Source: Rhodococcus sp. NBC_00297 (lineage in GTDB: Bacteria; Actinomycetota; Actinomycetes; Mycobacteriales; Mycobacteriaceae). Taken from it: a DNA stretch of 64,000 nt. A program made the translations under genes and the position numbers. The notes beneath the pieces were generated by a model that saw nothing but the letters and a program-made list of their open reading frames with translations, was not told the origin of the DNA and searched no databases. Location of the stretch: NCBI RefSeq assembly GCF_036173065.1, contig NZ_CP108041.1:1426001-1490000 (forward strand). Direction: 5' to 3'. Positions 53,061 to 61,733 of this stretch are shown piece after piece (position 1 is the stretch's first letter; each line of letters opens with the position of its first letter).

Positions 53061-53111
53061 TGTCGGCTCCGGTCCAAAAGTGAGCAGTTGGTCCGGTCGA
53101 AAAGTGAGCAG
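53061..53111 (+). repeat. Left end of IS21: terminal inverted repeat and internal subrepeat
   Basis: After the terminal TGTCGG, the pattern CCGGTCCAAAAGTGAGCAG (53069-53087) is repeated as CCGGTCGAAAAGTGAGCAG (53093-53111). Multiple subrepeats at each end are transposase binding sites in IS21 elements. Confidence 0.85.
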
Positions 53112-53114
53112 GTT

Positions 53115-53933
53115 CTAGGTGGTCGAGTCTGCCTCACGGTCGGCGGTGACGGAAGGTAGTGACTCGATCGCGGTGTGTTTGATGCGGTAACTGGTGCCTT
53201 TGAGAGCGATGACGTCGGCGTGGTGCACGATGCGATCGATCATCGCCGAGGCGATGGTTGCTTCGCCGAAGACGTCGCCCCAGCGGGCGAACGGCAGGTT
53301 CGAGGTCAGCACGATGGAAGACTTCTCGTAGCGGCTCGACACCAGCTGGAAGAACAGGTTCGCCGCGTCGGTGTCGAACGGGATGTACCCGACCTCGTCG
53401 ATCACGATCAGCCCGATGCGAGAGATCTTCTTGAGCTCGGAATCCAAGCGGCCCAACCGATGTGCGTGCGCGAGTCGGGTGATCCACCCTGTCGCCGACG
53501 CGAACGCCACTCGGTGACCGGTGTGGGCGGCGGCAATACCGAGCGCCGTCGCGAGGTGCGTTTTGCCGGTCCCCGGTGGGCCGAGGAGCACCACGTTGCG
53601 GGCTTCGGCGAGCCACCCGCCACCTTCGAGTCGGGCGATCTGCGCGCGGTCGACACCGGGTTGGGAGGTGAAGTCGAAGTCGGTGACCGTCTTGATGGCA
53701 GGGAACCCGGCGCCCTTGATGCGCAGCCGGGCCCCGGATTCGGCGCGGGCATTCGATTCTGCGGCCAGGACGGCGGCGAGGTAGTCCTCGAGGGACCAGC
53801 CGGCGTCGCGGCCTTGTTCGGCGAGGCGGTGGAACTCGGAGCTGATGCGGGGCGCTTTCAACGCTCGTGCGTGGTGGGCGATGATCTTGTCCGCCTCCGA
53901 CGGCGCCGACGCGGTGGGCTGGCGGGCGGCCAT
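53115..53933 (-). CDS. istB: IS21 helper ATPase IstB
   Basis: The 272-residue AAA+ protein has Walker A G-P-P-G-T-G-K-T at about residues 118-125, Walker B L-I-V-I-D-E-V-G-Y and the family end R-I-V-H-H-A-D-V. IstB helps IstA to assemble the transposition complex and choose the target. The ATG at 53933 overlaps the istA stop by one base (TGATG), so the genes are coupled. The frame is complete, with no sign of decay. Confidence 0.95.
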   Translation of the reverse strand: MAARQPTASAPSEADKIIAHHARALKAPRISSEFHRLAEQGRDAGWSLEDYLAAVLAAESNARAESGARLRIKGAGFPAIKTVTDFDFTSQPGVDRAQIARLEGGGWLAEARNVVLLGPPGTGKTHLATALGIAAAHTGHRVAFASATGWITRLAHAHRLGRLDSELKKISRIGLIVIDEVGYIPFDTDAANLFFQLVSSRYEKSSIVLTSNLPFARWGDVFGEATIASAMIDRIVHHADVIALKGTSYRIKHTAIESLPSVTADREADSTT

Positions 53934-55150
53934 CAGGCGACCTCTCCGGTTCCGAACGCGGTGTCGTAGGCACCGAGGTCGGCTACTTCGACCTCGACCG
54001 GTACCGACCCGTCACTGTCGCGGCGGATCGTGTTGTAGTGCGCTCGTTGTGCTTTCGCTGCTGCGAGGTGGGCGGGGTCGGTGAGGAGTCCGCCCGTTCC
54101 CCAGAGCCTGGGGTGATCGGCCACCACCGTGTTCTCGCACAGCACCCCGATCCGGTGCAGGTCTGCGGTGACGGTGATCAACCTCCCGATCGCGTCCGGG
54201 TGCGCCGAATACGACGACCCGCCGAACGCGACGTAGTAGTCGCGGCCCAGCCTCGTCGCGACGCTCGTGCCGACGGTCGGACAGACCGGCGGCAGCGGTC
54301 CCATCGCCGCCCGATCCTCGGCCAGGACGTCGACCGGACGGTGCCGGGTCACTCGGTGAGTGCGCGCGTTGGCGGTCGACAACCATTGCGTCAGTTGATC
54401 GTTGAAATCTGCGGGTGAGGAGAACGTGCGCCCCGGTAGGAACGAGGACCGCAGGTAGCCGTTGGCGCGTTCGACGACACCTTTCGTTTCCGGATCGTAC
54501 GGCGGGGCCTGAACCAACTTCGTGGCGAGAGTGCCGCAGAAACCGGGCACACCCGATACCAGCCGTCCTCCTCTTCCGATTCCGGCTTCGTTGTCCCACA
54601 ACAATGTTCGAGGCACCGCACCGAAGGGGGTGGAGATCAGCTGCCACATCCCGGCGAGCAGGTCACCGGTGATGCGCGAGGGCAGCATCACCGCGGCGAT
54701 GAACCGTGAGTACGTCGCGACCATCACCAACACCGGAAAACTGCGCAGCACACCGGCATGATCGGGGACGAGATGGCCGGGGAACATGAGATCGCACTGC
54801 ACCTGCTCACCCGGCAGATGCACCAACCGGTCCGCTGGATCCGCCGGCGCGTACTCCGGTCGCACGCGCGCGACGTTCTCCGACAGCCACGACCGGCCAC
54901 CACGCCACCCGATGCGTTCGGCGATCACCGTCGTCGGCATCGACGGATACGCCGCCAACAACGCCCGCACCGACGGTTCCACCCGCGACCACGCCGACTC
55001 CGTCGGCCGCGCCCGCTCGTACTGCGGCGGCCCCGACGACTTCACCGCCTTCGCCACCGTGTTGCGCGAGAGCCCCAACCGGCGGGCGATCTCCGCCTGC
55101 GAGATCCCCTCCGAGCCGTGCAACCGACGAATCAACGCCCAGTCCTCCAC
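53933..55150 (-). CDS. istA: IS21 transposase IstA
   Basis: The 405-residue transposase has an N-terminal HTH (G-I-S-Q-A-E-I-A-R-R-L-G-L-S-R-N-T-V). The DDE core consists of V-Q-C-D-L (first Asp), L-L-W-D-N-E (second Asp) and G-V-V-E-R-A-N-G-Y (Glu). GTG 55150 is preferred to GTG 55159 because GAGGAG lies 8 bases before it and IstA proteins start with V/M-E-D-W. All catalytic residues are present, so the protein should be active. Confidence 0.93.
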   Translation of the reverse strand: MEDWALIRRLHGSEGISQAEIARRLGLSRNTVAKAVKSSGPPQYERARPTESAWSRVEPSVRALLAAYPSMPTTVIAERIGWRGGRSWLSENVARVRPEYAPADPADRLVHLPGEQVQCDLMFPGHLVPDHAGVLRSFPVLVMVATYSRFIAAVMLPSRITGDLLAGMWQLISTPFGAVPRTLLWDNEAGIGRGGRLVSGVPGFCGTLATKLVQAPPYDPETKGVVERANGYLRSSFLPGRTFSSPADFNDQLTQWLSTANARTHRVTRHRPVDVLAEDRAAMGPLPPVCPTVGTSVATRLGRDYYVAFGGSSYSAHPDAIGRLITVTADLHRIGVLCENTVVADHPRLWGTGGLLTDPAHLAAAKAQRAHYNTIRRDSDGSVPVEVEVADLGAYDTAFGTGEVA

Positions 55151-55178
55151 AGTGATCACTCCTCAATCGTCGAGATGA

Positions 55179-55229
55179 GTGCTCACTTTTCGACCGGATT
55201 ACATGCTCAGTTTTCAACCGGAGCCGACA
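55179..55229 (-). repeat. Right end of IS21: terminal inverted repeat and internal subrepeat
   Basis: On the minus strand CCGGTCGAAAAGTGAGCAC (55179-55197) and a diverged terminal copy (55204-55221) precede the outer CCGACA. The terminal twelve bases match the left end exactly. Confidence 0.85.
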
Positions 55230-55691
55230 TCGTACAGGTCTCACGGTGTTGTCACTCATTGGTGCTCCCCCTGCGATGAGTCGGTGGGCGGAGTGACAGG
55301 CCCGAAGCGGGCAGCGCAATAGGGCTATTTCGTGACGTTTGTCCAGTTCAGAGGCATATCGAGAGCCTCCTGTCAGGATTGAACTGACGACCTTTCGTTT
55401 ACAAGGCTTCGACGACCCGATCAGGTGGATCCACCTGGACTCACGAAACCCGTCCTGAACTGCTCCCTTGTCCACTGGCGTCCGCCTCGGTCCACCTCCG
55501 TCCGTCCCGACTTGTGACACTCTCGTGACACCGAGAGTGCGTATCTCGACCGAGTTGGTCTCGTATCAACGTGCACTCCAGTGGATCTCGTAGATGTGGG
55601 TGACGACATCTCGACAACAGCGCTCCCGCGATGGGACCATCGATGACGACGGCCTATGGCCGACAGAGTCGAGACCGCGGTGATGACAACG
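55230..55691. other. Flank of the IS element with no intact gene
   Basis: About 460 bases hold the second copy of the TCGTA duplication, a truncated P450-like start (ATG 55259, minus) and the tRNA-Thr fragment. No integrase gene is visible. The part from 55406 to 55691 shows only short frames without homology. Confidence 0.5.
55363..55405 (-). tRNA. 3' fragment of tRNA-Thr(TGT), attachment-site-like
   Basis: On the minus strand the sequence begins at the anticodon loop C-T-T-G-T-A-A (anticodon TGT), continues with ACGAA as the 3' side of an anticodon stem, a perfect T arm (GTCAG, loop TTCAATC, CTGAC) and GAGGCTC as the 3' side of an acceptor stem. The 5' half of a tRNA is absent and the bases before the loop cannot pair. 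Such 3' fragments are left when an element with a tyrosine integrase enters a tRNA gene, so this may be an attL/attR site. Confidence 0.6.
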
Positions 55692-56741
55692 TCAGCGCAC
55701 GTGTGGAGTCACCGATGATCGCAGGATGCCGGGGCGCGTCGGCACCAGCACCCGTGCGAGATCTGCCAGCGGCACAGGAGTGTCGATCACCTCGGCCCAC
55801 GGGTACCTTCCGTCCGTCGCGTCGAGGAATGCCACGGCCTGCGAGAGGTGACGGGGTTCGTAGTTGTGCACTCCGGTGATGGCCCACCAGCTCCGGACGA
55901 CAGCCTCGGGGTCGACGGAGATCGGCGGGCCAGGGGTCACCGATCCGGCCAGGACGAACCGGCCGCCGATGTCGAGCCGGTCGAGCGCGGACTGCAGGGC
56001 CGCCGCTGCCCCGGTGAAGTCGACGATCACGTCCGCATCGCCGCCGTCGTCGTCGATCCCTCCGAAGCGTCGAGAAATGTTCTGTCGCATCGGGTCCCGG
56101 TCGATCACGCGGACGGTCTCCGCACCACGCTCGACGGAGGCAGCGGCCGCAGTGACGCCGAGCATCCCGGCACCCATGACGAGGACTCGCTTTCCGCCGA
56201 GATTCCCCGCTGCCTCCAGTGCTGCCATGACCGTCGCTGTCGCGCAGGCTGCCGGAGCGGCAACGGCGTCGGGCATCGACTCCGGAACCGGGACCACAGC
56301 CGTTCCGCGGGGCAGGACGATGTGCTGGGCGTACGAGCCGCTCAACATCCACTCCCCCGTCGCCGGCTCGTGTCCCACCTTGCGGACGCGCATGCACTTG
56401 GCGGTGAAACCCGACGTGCAGCGCGCGCAGTGTCCGCAGGGCACGGTCACCGACCAGACGACACGATCACCCACCGACAGCGCGGCACCGTCGGCGCTGA
56501 TTGCTCGTGCCCCGTCGCCGAAGGCGACGATCCGACCGATCGCCTCGTGCCCGAGGATGGAGGGGCACGGGGCCGGTCGTCGCCCGGACACCGTGTGCAG
56601 GTCGCTCCCACACACGGTGGCGAGGTCGATACTCACCAGGACCTCGCCGGGTGCCAGCTCGGGAATCTCGAGTGTGCGGACGTCGATTCCGTCCGGTGTC
56701 CACAGCGCCGCTCGCGTCACGCCAGGAGTGATCTGATCCAT
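55692..56741 (-). CDS. Zinc-dependent alcohol dehydrogenase of phosphonate-catabolism type
   Basis: The 349-residue medium-chain dehydrogenase has C44 and H65-E66 as catalytic zinc ligands (T-V-C-G-S-D-L-H, G-H-E-A) and four structural-zinc cysteines at 102, 105, 108 and 116. Its place after phnE and its sequence fit the group proposed as phosphonate-catabolism-associated alcohol dehydrogenases (TIGR03366). It may oxidise an alcohol formed from the phosphonate or reduce an aldehyde product. It overlaps the fused permease gene by 25 bases, a sign of coupling. The substrate is inferred from context. Confidence 0.88.
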   Translation of the reverse strand: MDQITPGVTRAALWTPDGIDVRTLEIPELAPGEVLVSIDLATVCGSDLHTVSGRRPAPCPSILGHEAIGRIVAFGDGARAISADGAALSVGDRVVWSVTVPCGHCARCTSGFTAKCMRVRKVGHEPATGEWMLSGSYAQHIVLPRGTAVVPVPESMPDAVAAPAACATATVMAALEAAGNLGGKRVLVMGAGMLGVTAAAASVERGAETVRVIDRDPMRQNISRRFGGIDDDGGDADVIVDFTGAAAALQSALDRLDIGGRFVLAGSVTPGPPISVDPEAVVRSWWAITGVHNYEPRHLSQAVAFLDATDGRYPWAEVIDTPVPLADLARVLVPTRPGILRSSVTPHVR

Positions 56742-58300
56742 CCGGAGATCCTTTCCACGGTGTAGACGACGACGAAGATGACCAAAACGATCGCGCCCGC
56801 GACATCGAAGTTGAGAGTGCGGATCGACTCGAAGAGCAGGAAGCCGATACCGCCGGCGCCGACGATGCCGAGGATGGTGGAGGTGCGGATGTTGACGTCG
56901 AGGAGATACAGGCTCGAGCCGATCATCGACGGGATCGCCTGCGGGATCACTGCATTCACGACCCGATTCCACCACCCTCCCCCGACGGAGGAGATCGCTT
57001 CGAGTGGGCCCGGGTCGATCTCCTCGACGGCGTCCGCCACGAGCTTGCCCAGAAACCCGATCGACCCGATGGCCAGAGCGCAGGTACCGGCGACCGGACC
57101 GAGTCCGAGCGCCGCGACGAACACGACGGCGAGAATGAGTTCGGGAACCGCGCGCACCAGCAGGATCCACGACCGCGCCGCCCAGTACACCGCGGGGTGT
57201 GGGGTGACGTTGCGGGCGGCGAGGACACCGACGGGAATGGACAGTACGACGCCGATGGCGGTGGCGACGACGCCGATGGCCACGGTCTGCACGGCGGCAT
57301 CCACGAGATCGATACCGAGCGAGGAGAAGTCGGGCGGGATCATGCGGCCGAACACGTCCATCGACGGTCCGATCCACGTCAGCAGCGATCGGGGGTCGAG
57401 CTCGAGGACGACGAACGATGCGATGGTTGCCCCCACCAGTACCGCGCCGGAGCCGATCTTCATCGCTCGGTCGCGACGCGGGCCCGCCTTCGACGGGACG
57501 AGCAGCATGCGTCTGATCGCGATGGCCGCCAGCTCCATCGCGGCGATGATCACCAGGATGACGAGAACGATGCCGAGGGCGCGGGGGTAGATCAACCCGC
57601 GTAACGCGTCCTGCAGCGCGAAGCCGATTCCGCCGGCGCCGACGAATCCGAGCACCACGGACATGCGCAGGTTGATGTCGATGCGGTAGACGAAAGCTCC
57701 GATCCAGGCGGGAACCACCTGCGGCACCACGGCATTGATCATCTCGCGGATGTACCCGACCCCGGTCGCGCGCAGTGCTTCGCGAGGACCGTCGTCGGCT
57801 TCCTCGATGGCGTCGGCGAACAGTTTGCCGAGCATGCCGATCGAGTGCAACGCCAGTGCGAGGATGCCCGGCAGCACGCCGATGCCGAGTGCCCGGACGA
57901 ACAGGACGGCGAACAACAGGTCGGGCATCGCACGGCAGAAGGTGATGATCGCCCGCGCCGCGGTGTACACGATCGGATGGGGGGTGGTGTTCCGGGCTGC
58001 GAGAAAGGCAAGGGGGACAGAGACGATGGCGGCCAGGACGGTGCCGAGGACCGCCATCAGGAGCGTGTCGAGAGCGAGAGAGACGATACGTTCGGAGTCG
58101 TCGAGGCGCGGGGGCAGCATGCGCGCGATGAGGCGTCGTACGTCGTCGAGTCCGTCGATGAGCGCGGCGGGCGCGAACTCGATGTATTCGGCGGAGAGCA
58201 CGGTGAGAACGACCGCGATCGCGGCGAGTGACGGCAGGAGCCACCGCCGCCGCGGCCGGGTCGGTGGCGGTTCGGTTCTCGGTGTCGCGGTGACGGTCAT
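56717..58300 (-). CDS. phnE: Fused phosphonate ABC transporter permease (PhnE-PhnE)
   Basis: The 527-residue protein is a tandem of two PhnE-like permease domains, each with the coupling motif R-A-M/V-P-D/E-L and the later G-I-G-F stretch (V-V-L-G-F-V-G-A-G-G-I-G-F in the first, I-L-G-I-V-G-A-G-G-I-G-F in the second). Fusion replaces the usual two separate subunits. It overlaps phnC by 4 bases and the dehydrogenase by 25. With PhnC and PhnD it should form a phosphonate importer. Confidence 0.9.
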   Translation of the reverse strand: MTVTATPRTEPPPTRPRRRWLLPSLAAIAVVLTVLSAEYIEFAPAALIDGLDDVRRLIARMLPPRLDDSERIVSLALDTLLMAVLGTVLAAIVSVPLAFLAARNTTPHPIVYTAARAIITFCRAMPDLLFAVLFVRALGIGVLPGILALALHSIGMLGKLFADAIEEADDGPREALRATGVGYIREMINAVVPQVVPAWIGAFVYRIDINLRMSVVLGFVGAGGIGFALQDALRGLIYPRALGIVLVILVIIAAMELAAIAIRRMLLVPSKAGPRRDRAMKIGSGAVLVGATIASFVVLELDPRSLLTWIGPSMDVFGRMIPPDFSSLGIDLVDAAVQTVAIGVVATAIGVVLSIPVGVLAARNVTPHPAVYWAARSWILLVRAVPELILAVVFVAALGLGPVAGTCALAIGSIGFLGKLVADAVEEIDPGPLEAISSVGGGWWNRVVNAVIPQAIPSMIGSSLYLLDVNIRTSTILGIVGAGGIGFLLFESIRTLNFDVAGAIVLVIFVVVYTVERISGWIRSLLA

Positions 58301-59100
58301 GACGGGAACGCCGCCGACCTGACGTCCCCGGGCGGGGCGATGCGCTGGTAGATCGGCATGATGTCCTCGCGCATCAGACCCGCGGCCGGGCGGTCGAGAA
58401 CGACCTCTCCGTCACGCAGGCCGACCAGGCGGTGAGCCCAGCCGAGTGCGAGGTCGACCTGGTGCAGGGTGCACACCACGGTCAGTTTCTCCTCGGTGCA
58501 CACGCGTTGCAGGAGGTCCATGACCACGCCTGCGTTCTCCGGGTCGAGTGAGGCGACGGGTTCGTCGGCCAGGACGATGCTCGGTCGCTGCATCAGGGTG
58601 CGCGCGATGGCGACGCGCTGCTGCTGCCCGCCGGAGAGGGTGTCCGCTCGGCGCTCGGCGAAGTCGGCGAGACCGACACGGTCGAGGCACCGCAGGGCTT
58701 CCGCTCGCATCGCCTTGGGGTACGTCGCCGCGCCGTATCGAGGCACGGTCAGACGTCCCAGGCCTCCGACGAGGACGTTCTCGAGGCAGGACAGGCGGCC
58801 GACGAGATTGAAGTGCTGGAAAACGAAACCGACGTCCTTACGGACCTCGCGTGCCGATCGGCGGGACGCCAGGTCCACGCGAGAACCCAGTGTGGTGATG
58901 GCGCCGGACGTGATCGGGTGGAGTCCGTTGATGCATCGCAGCAGCGTCGACTTGCCGGATCCCGAGAGCCCGAGAAGCACGAGCATCTCGCCGCGGAGGA
59001 CGTCGAGGTTGACGTTGTGCAGTGCGGTGGTGGTGCCGAAGGTCTTGGTGACATCGCGTGCACTGACGACGATGTCCTTACGGTCGATCATCGCGTTCAT
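58297..59100 (-). CDS. phnC: Phosphonate ABC transporter ATP-binding protein
   Basis: The 267-residue ATPase has Walker A G-L-S-G-S-G-K-S-T at 44-52, the signature L-S-G-G-Q-Q-Q-R and Walker B I-V-L-A-D-E-P-V-A-S-L-D. It resembles PhnC: N-L-V-G-R-L-S-C-L-E-N-V follows the Q-loop. ATG 59100 is used; ATG 59091 is an alternative. It lies 2 bases after phnD. Confidence 0.93.
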   Translation of the reverse strand: MNAMIDRKDIVVSARDVTKTFGTTTALHNVNLDVLRGEMLVLLGLSGSGKSTLLRCINGLHPITSGAITTLGSRVDLASRRSAREVRKDVGFVFQHFNLVGRLSCLENVLVGGLGRLTVPRYGAATYPKAMRAEALRCLDRVGLADFAERRADTLSGGQQQRVAIARTLMQRPSIVLADEPVASLDPENAGVVMDLLQRVCTEEKLTVVCTLHQVDLALGWAHRLVGLRDGEVVLDRPAAGLMREDIMPIYQRIAPPGDVRSAAFPS

Positions 59101-59102
59101 GG

Positions 59103-60071
59103 TCAGCCCTGGCACTTCTGGGAGCCGGTGACCTCGCACACGTGGCGGACGCCGTCGTAGTCGCTGTCGTCGGCCGGGACGACACCCCATGCGTCCTCGT
59201 CGGTGATGCGGCACTCTTCAGCGCAGATACCGTCGGCGACGAAGGCATCGGAATTCATGCCCTCGCTGAACACCTCCTCCAGCTTGGCGATGGCATCGGT
59301 ACCCAGATCGTTGTTCGCCGCGAAGAGTGATCCGGCGATCGTCTCCGACTTCCACACCGTCTTCAGCTCGCCGGGAGCCAGTTCGCCGTTGTCGATCATC
59401 GTGCGGTCGACCATGGTGTCGAAGGCGAAGCCGGCGTCGCAGTCGCCTGCCTTGACGGCCAGCGCGGAGGCGTCGTGTCCGCCCGCGTAGATCGGTGTCA
59501 CGCCGGCGGAGATGTCGGCCTCGGAGCCTGAGGCGATGACTCCTTCCTCGATCAGTCCCGCCGACGGGTACAGAAAGCCGGAGGTGGAGCTGGGGTCGAC
59601 GAAACAGACCTTCTTGCCGGCGAAATCGGCGAGCGAGTCGACAGAGGGGTTGTCCGCGCGGGTGATTCCGTAGGACTGGTATCCGGGGGGTGTGCCCTCG
59701 TCCTGCACCACGGCACCGAGGGGAGTCATCTCGGCGCCATTGATGCCGGCGACCACGTAGGCGAAGGGTCCGAAGAAGGCGAGGTCGACGTTGCCGGCGA
59801 TCAGCCCTTCCACGACGCCCGCGTAGTCGGAGGCCTGAACGAACTCGACGGTGGAGCCGGTCTCGCGCTGCAACCGCTCGATGACGGGGTCGTAGCTCGC
59901 ACGCAGGTCGGTGGAGTTCTCGGCGGGGATCGCCGCGAGCGTGATCGTCTCCGGAAACCCTTGATCGTTGGTTGTGTCGGCGGTGGAGCTCGAACAGCTC
60001 GCAGCAACGAGTGCGGTGGCGGCGAGAAGCGCTGCGGAGGTCACAGCACGGCGGGAGGCGAGAGTGGGCAT
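59103..60071 (-). CDS. phnD: Phosphonate ABC transporter substrate-binding lipoprotein
   Basis: The 322-residue product has a signal peptide with lipobox A-A-S-C and a PhnD-type binding domain: A-I-P-A-E-N-S-T-D-L, then L-A-F-F-G-P-F-A-Y and the late S-L-F-A-A-N-N-D-L-G. PhnD-like proteins bind phosphonates with the D/E-S-T and F-G-P loops. Which phosphonate is bound cannot be told. It follows the first phosphonatase-like gene in one leftward operon. Confidence 0.9.
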   Translation of the reverse strand: MPTLASRRAVTSAALLAATALVAASCSSSTADTTNDQGFPETITLAAIPAENSTDLRASYDPVIERLQRETGSTVEFVQASDYAGVVEGLIAGNVDLAFFGPFAYVVAGINGAEMTPLGAVVQDEGTPPGYQSYGITRADNPSVDSLADFAGKKVCFVDPSSTSGFLYPSAGLIEEGVIASGSEADISAGVTPIYAGGHDASALAVKAGDCDAGFAFDTMVDRTMIDNGELAPGELKTVWKSETIAGSLFAANNDLGTDAIAKLEEVFSEGMNSDAFVADGICAEECRITDEDAWGVVPADDSDYDGVRHVCEVTGSQKCQG

Positions 60072-60111
60072 GGTGTGGTGTCCGTTCTGGGAGGGAGGCT
60101 GGAGAGGCAGG

Positions 60112-60834
60112 TCAGGGCAGGAGAAGAGCGGGGAGGTCGGCGACACTGGCGAGCACGTGCGTCGGACCGGCGGTGCGTAGTTGCGCCTCCGAGTGGGCGC
60201 CGGTGAGTACACCGACGAGGACGGAAGCCCCTGCGCGCCTACCGGAGTCGATGTCGTTGGAGGTGTCTCCGACGACAGCGACGGCGGCCATGTCGCTGAC
60301 CCCGGTGCGCAGGGCTGCGGTGAGGACGAGGTCGGGGAACGGTCGTCCGCGGCCGGCGTCGCCGGGTGCGAGGTAGGCGTCGGCGAGGTCGTGCCAGTGC
60401 AGGGTGTCGAGGATGCGGTGTTGCGTCGTCGGCGAGAATCCGGTGGTCAGCACGACCTTGATTCCGGCGTCGCGCAGAGCCGTCACGGTCTCCACGGCTC
60501 CGGCGATGGCCTGCACCCCGGTGTCGATGCGAGCGTCGTAGGCCGATTCGAAAGCGCTGTTCGCCGCTCGGGCGCGGTCCTCGTCGCCGAAGAGGGCGCG
60601 GAAGACCTCGATCTTCGACTGGCCCATGGTGTCGAGGACGTACCGGCGGGCATCGGCGCGTTCTGTGCCCGTGTCCGGGAGGCCGACGGCGGTCGCGGCT
60701 GTGTCGAAGGCTGCCAGGACCAGGCCGTCGTCGGAGACGGTGGTGCCGGCCATGTCCAGCACGACGAGTTCGACGACGGGGGTCCGGGCGGGAGAGGTAG
60801 CGGTGGTGACGGTGGGGGCGGGCGCGTTCGGCAT
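60112..60834 (-). CDS. Phosphonatase-like HAD hydrolase (copy A)
   Basis: The 240-residue HAD protein has the nucleophile D27 in V-V-L-D-M-A-G-T-T-V and the cap-domain lysine K74 in M-G-Q-S-K, matching the spacing of the Schiff-base lysine in PhnX. The later G-D-T-S-N-D-I motif provides the acidic magnesium ligands. PhnX hydrolyses phosphonoacetaldehyde to acetaldehyde and phosphate. It is the first gene of the transporter operon and shares its type with the copy at 62885. Confidence 0.88.
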   Translation of the reverse strand: MPNAPAPTVTTATSPARTPVVELVVLDMAGTTVSDDGLVLAAFDTAATAVGLPDTGTERADARRYVLDTMGQSKIEVFRALFGDEDRARAANSAFESAYDARIDTGVQAIAGAVETVTALRDAGIKVVLTTGFSPTTQHRILDTLHWHDLADAYLAPGDAGRGRPFPDLVLTAALRTGVSDMAAVAVVGDTSNDIDSGRRAGASVLVGVLTGAHSEAQLRTAGPTHVLASVADLPALLLP

Positions 60835-60853
60835 GGGACAGACCCTGCCGGTT

Positions 60854-60863
60854 GGTATAGACC
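60854..60863. promoter_or_regulatory. GntR-type operator, left site
   Basis: GGTATAGACC lies 20 bases before the hydrolase/transporter operon start and is almost palindromic. It matches the right site GGTCTAGACC at one mismatch, consistent with binding by the divergent GntR regulator. Confidence 0.65.
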
Positions 60864-60911
60864 AGAAGAGGGTCGGGCCGTGAACAGCTGATGAACGTGC
60901 GTCGACCATTT

Positions 60912-60921
60912 GGTCTAGACC
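60912..60921. promoter_or_regulatory. GntR-type operator, right site
   Basis: GGTCTAGACC is a perfect palindrome 21 bases before the regulator start. GGT-N-TAGACC-type sites are common for GntR/UTRA proteins. Its distance to the left site is 58 bases between centres. Confidence 0.7.
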
Positions 60922-60942
60922 TGTTTTTGCTATGGTGTCGCC

Positions 60943-61656
60943 ATGGCCGTCGACACCGAACCTCGGATGCTCAAGCATCAGGTCGTGCGCAGGAGCCTCG
61001 ATGCCCTGCTCGACGGGCTCTCACCCGGTGACCCGTTCCCCTCGGAGCGGGATCTCGCCGAAGCGCACGACGTCTCGCGAGAAACACTGCGCCAGGCCAT
61101 CCGGGAGTTGTTGGTGGCGGGCAGAATCGAGCGTCGAGGTCGTGCGACGGTGGTGGCAGCTCCCAAGATCGTTCTCCCACTCGCCGTGGGCTCCTACACC
61201 GAAGCCGCACGCGCGAAGGGCATGACCGCCACACGTCTGCTCGTCGGCTGGAGGACCTATGGAGCAGACGACACCCTCGCCGAAATGCTCCACGTCGATC
61301 CCGGTACGCCCGTGGTGGAACTCGAACGCGTCTTCACCACGGACGACACCCGCGTCGGTCTCGAGACGACCCGGATTCCCGCCTCGCGTGTTCCCGAGCT
61401 GATGGACAGCTTCGATCACCGCTCCTCCCTCTACTCGGAGCTCGCCGTCCGCGGCATCGTCTTCGGACGGGTCGTCGACACCATCGAGACCGTGCTCCCG
61501 GACGCCCGCGAGGCGGCGCTGCTGGCAGTGGACACCCGCACCCCGATGTTCCTGCTCAACCGCACCTCCTACGACGACCTCGGGGTGCCGATCGAACAAC
61601 GGCGCTCGCTCTACCGCGGCGACCGGATGACGTTCACCGCCGTCATGGACGCCTGA
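60943..61656 (+). CDS. GntR-family regulator with UTRA domain (PhnF-like)
   Basis: The 237-residue protein has an N-terminal GntR HTH (F-P-S-E-R-D-L-A-E-A-H-D-V-S-R-E-T-L-R-Q) and a UTRA effector domain (about residues 75-235, with T-P-V-V-E-L-E-R-V-F). It is divergent from the phosphonate transport operon and upstream of the FAD oxidoreductase gene, so it should regulate both arms in response to a phosphonate or phosphate ester. The two GGTNTAGACC sites in the divergent region support this. Confidence 0.9.
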   Translation: MAVDTEPRMLKHQVVRRSLDALLDGLSPGDPFPSERDLAEAHDVSRETLRQAIRELLVAGRIERRGRATVVAAPKIVLPLAVGSYTEAARAKGMTATRLLVGWRTYGADDTLAEMLHVDPGTPVVELERVFTTDDTRVGLETTRIPASRVPELMDSFDHRSSLYSELAVRGIVFGRVVDTIETVLPDAREAALLAVDTRTPMFLLNRTSYDDLGVPIEQRRSLYRGDRMTFTAVMDA

Positions 61657-61663
61657 CACTCGG

Positions 61664-61673
61664 GTATATATAC
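61664..61673. promoter_or_regulatory. AT-rich palindrome before the FAD oxidoreductase
   Basis: GTATATATAC is a perfect 10-bp palindrome, 60 bases before the FAD gene and just after the regulator stop. It may be a promoter element or operator; TTGACA follows at 61699. Confidence 0.35.
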
Positions 61674-61733
61674 AGCAGGTAAATTCGGCGAACCTGTATT
61701 GACAAGTTGCGGTCCAGGGTCGACAGTTTGTTC

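Larger units (their letters stand above)
53061..55229 (-). mobile_element. Complete IS21-family insertion sequence
   Basis: The 2169-bp element begins TGTCGGCTCCGG and ends with its complement CCGGAGCCGACA. It carries istA and istB overlapping by one base, in the usual order. The direct repeat TCGTA lies on both sides (53056-53060 and 55230-55234), a 5-bp target duplication that fits IS21. Both genes look intact, with their catalytic residues present, so the element may be active. It disrupted a P450-like gene. Confidence 0.93.

Noticed and set aside
54807-55520. 237-codon minus frame across the right end of IS21
   Set aside because: It runs through the IS boundary and overlaps istA in another frame; the N-terminal part is a translation of the tRNA fragment region.
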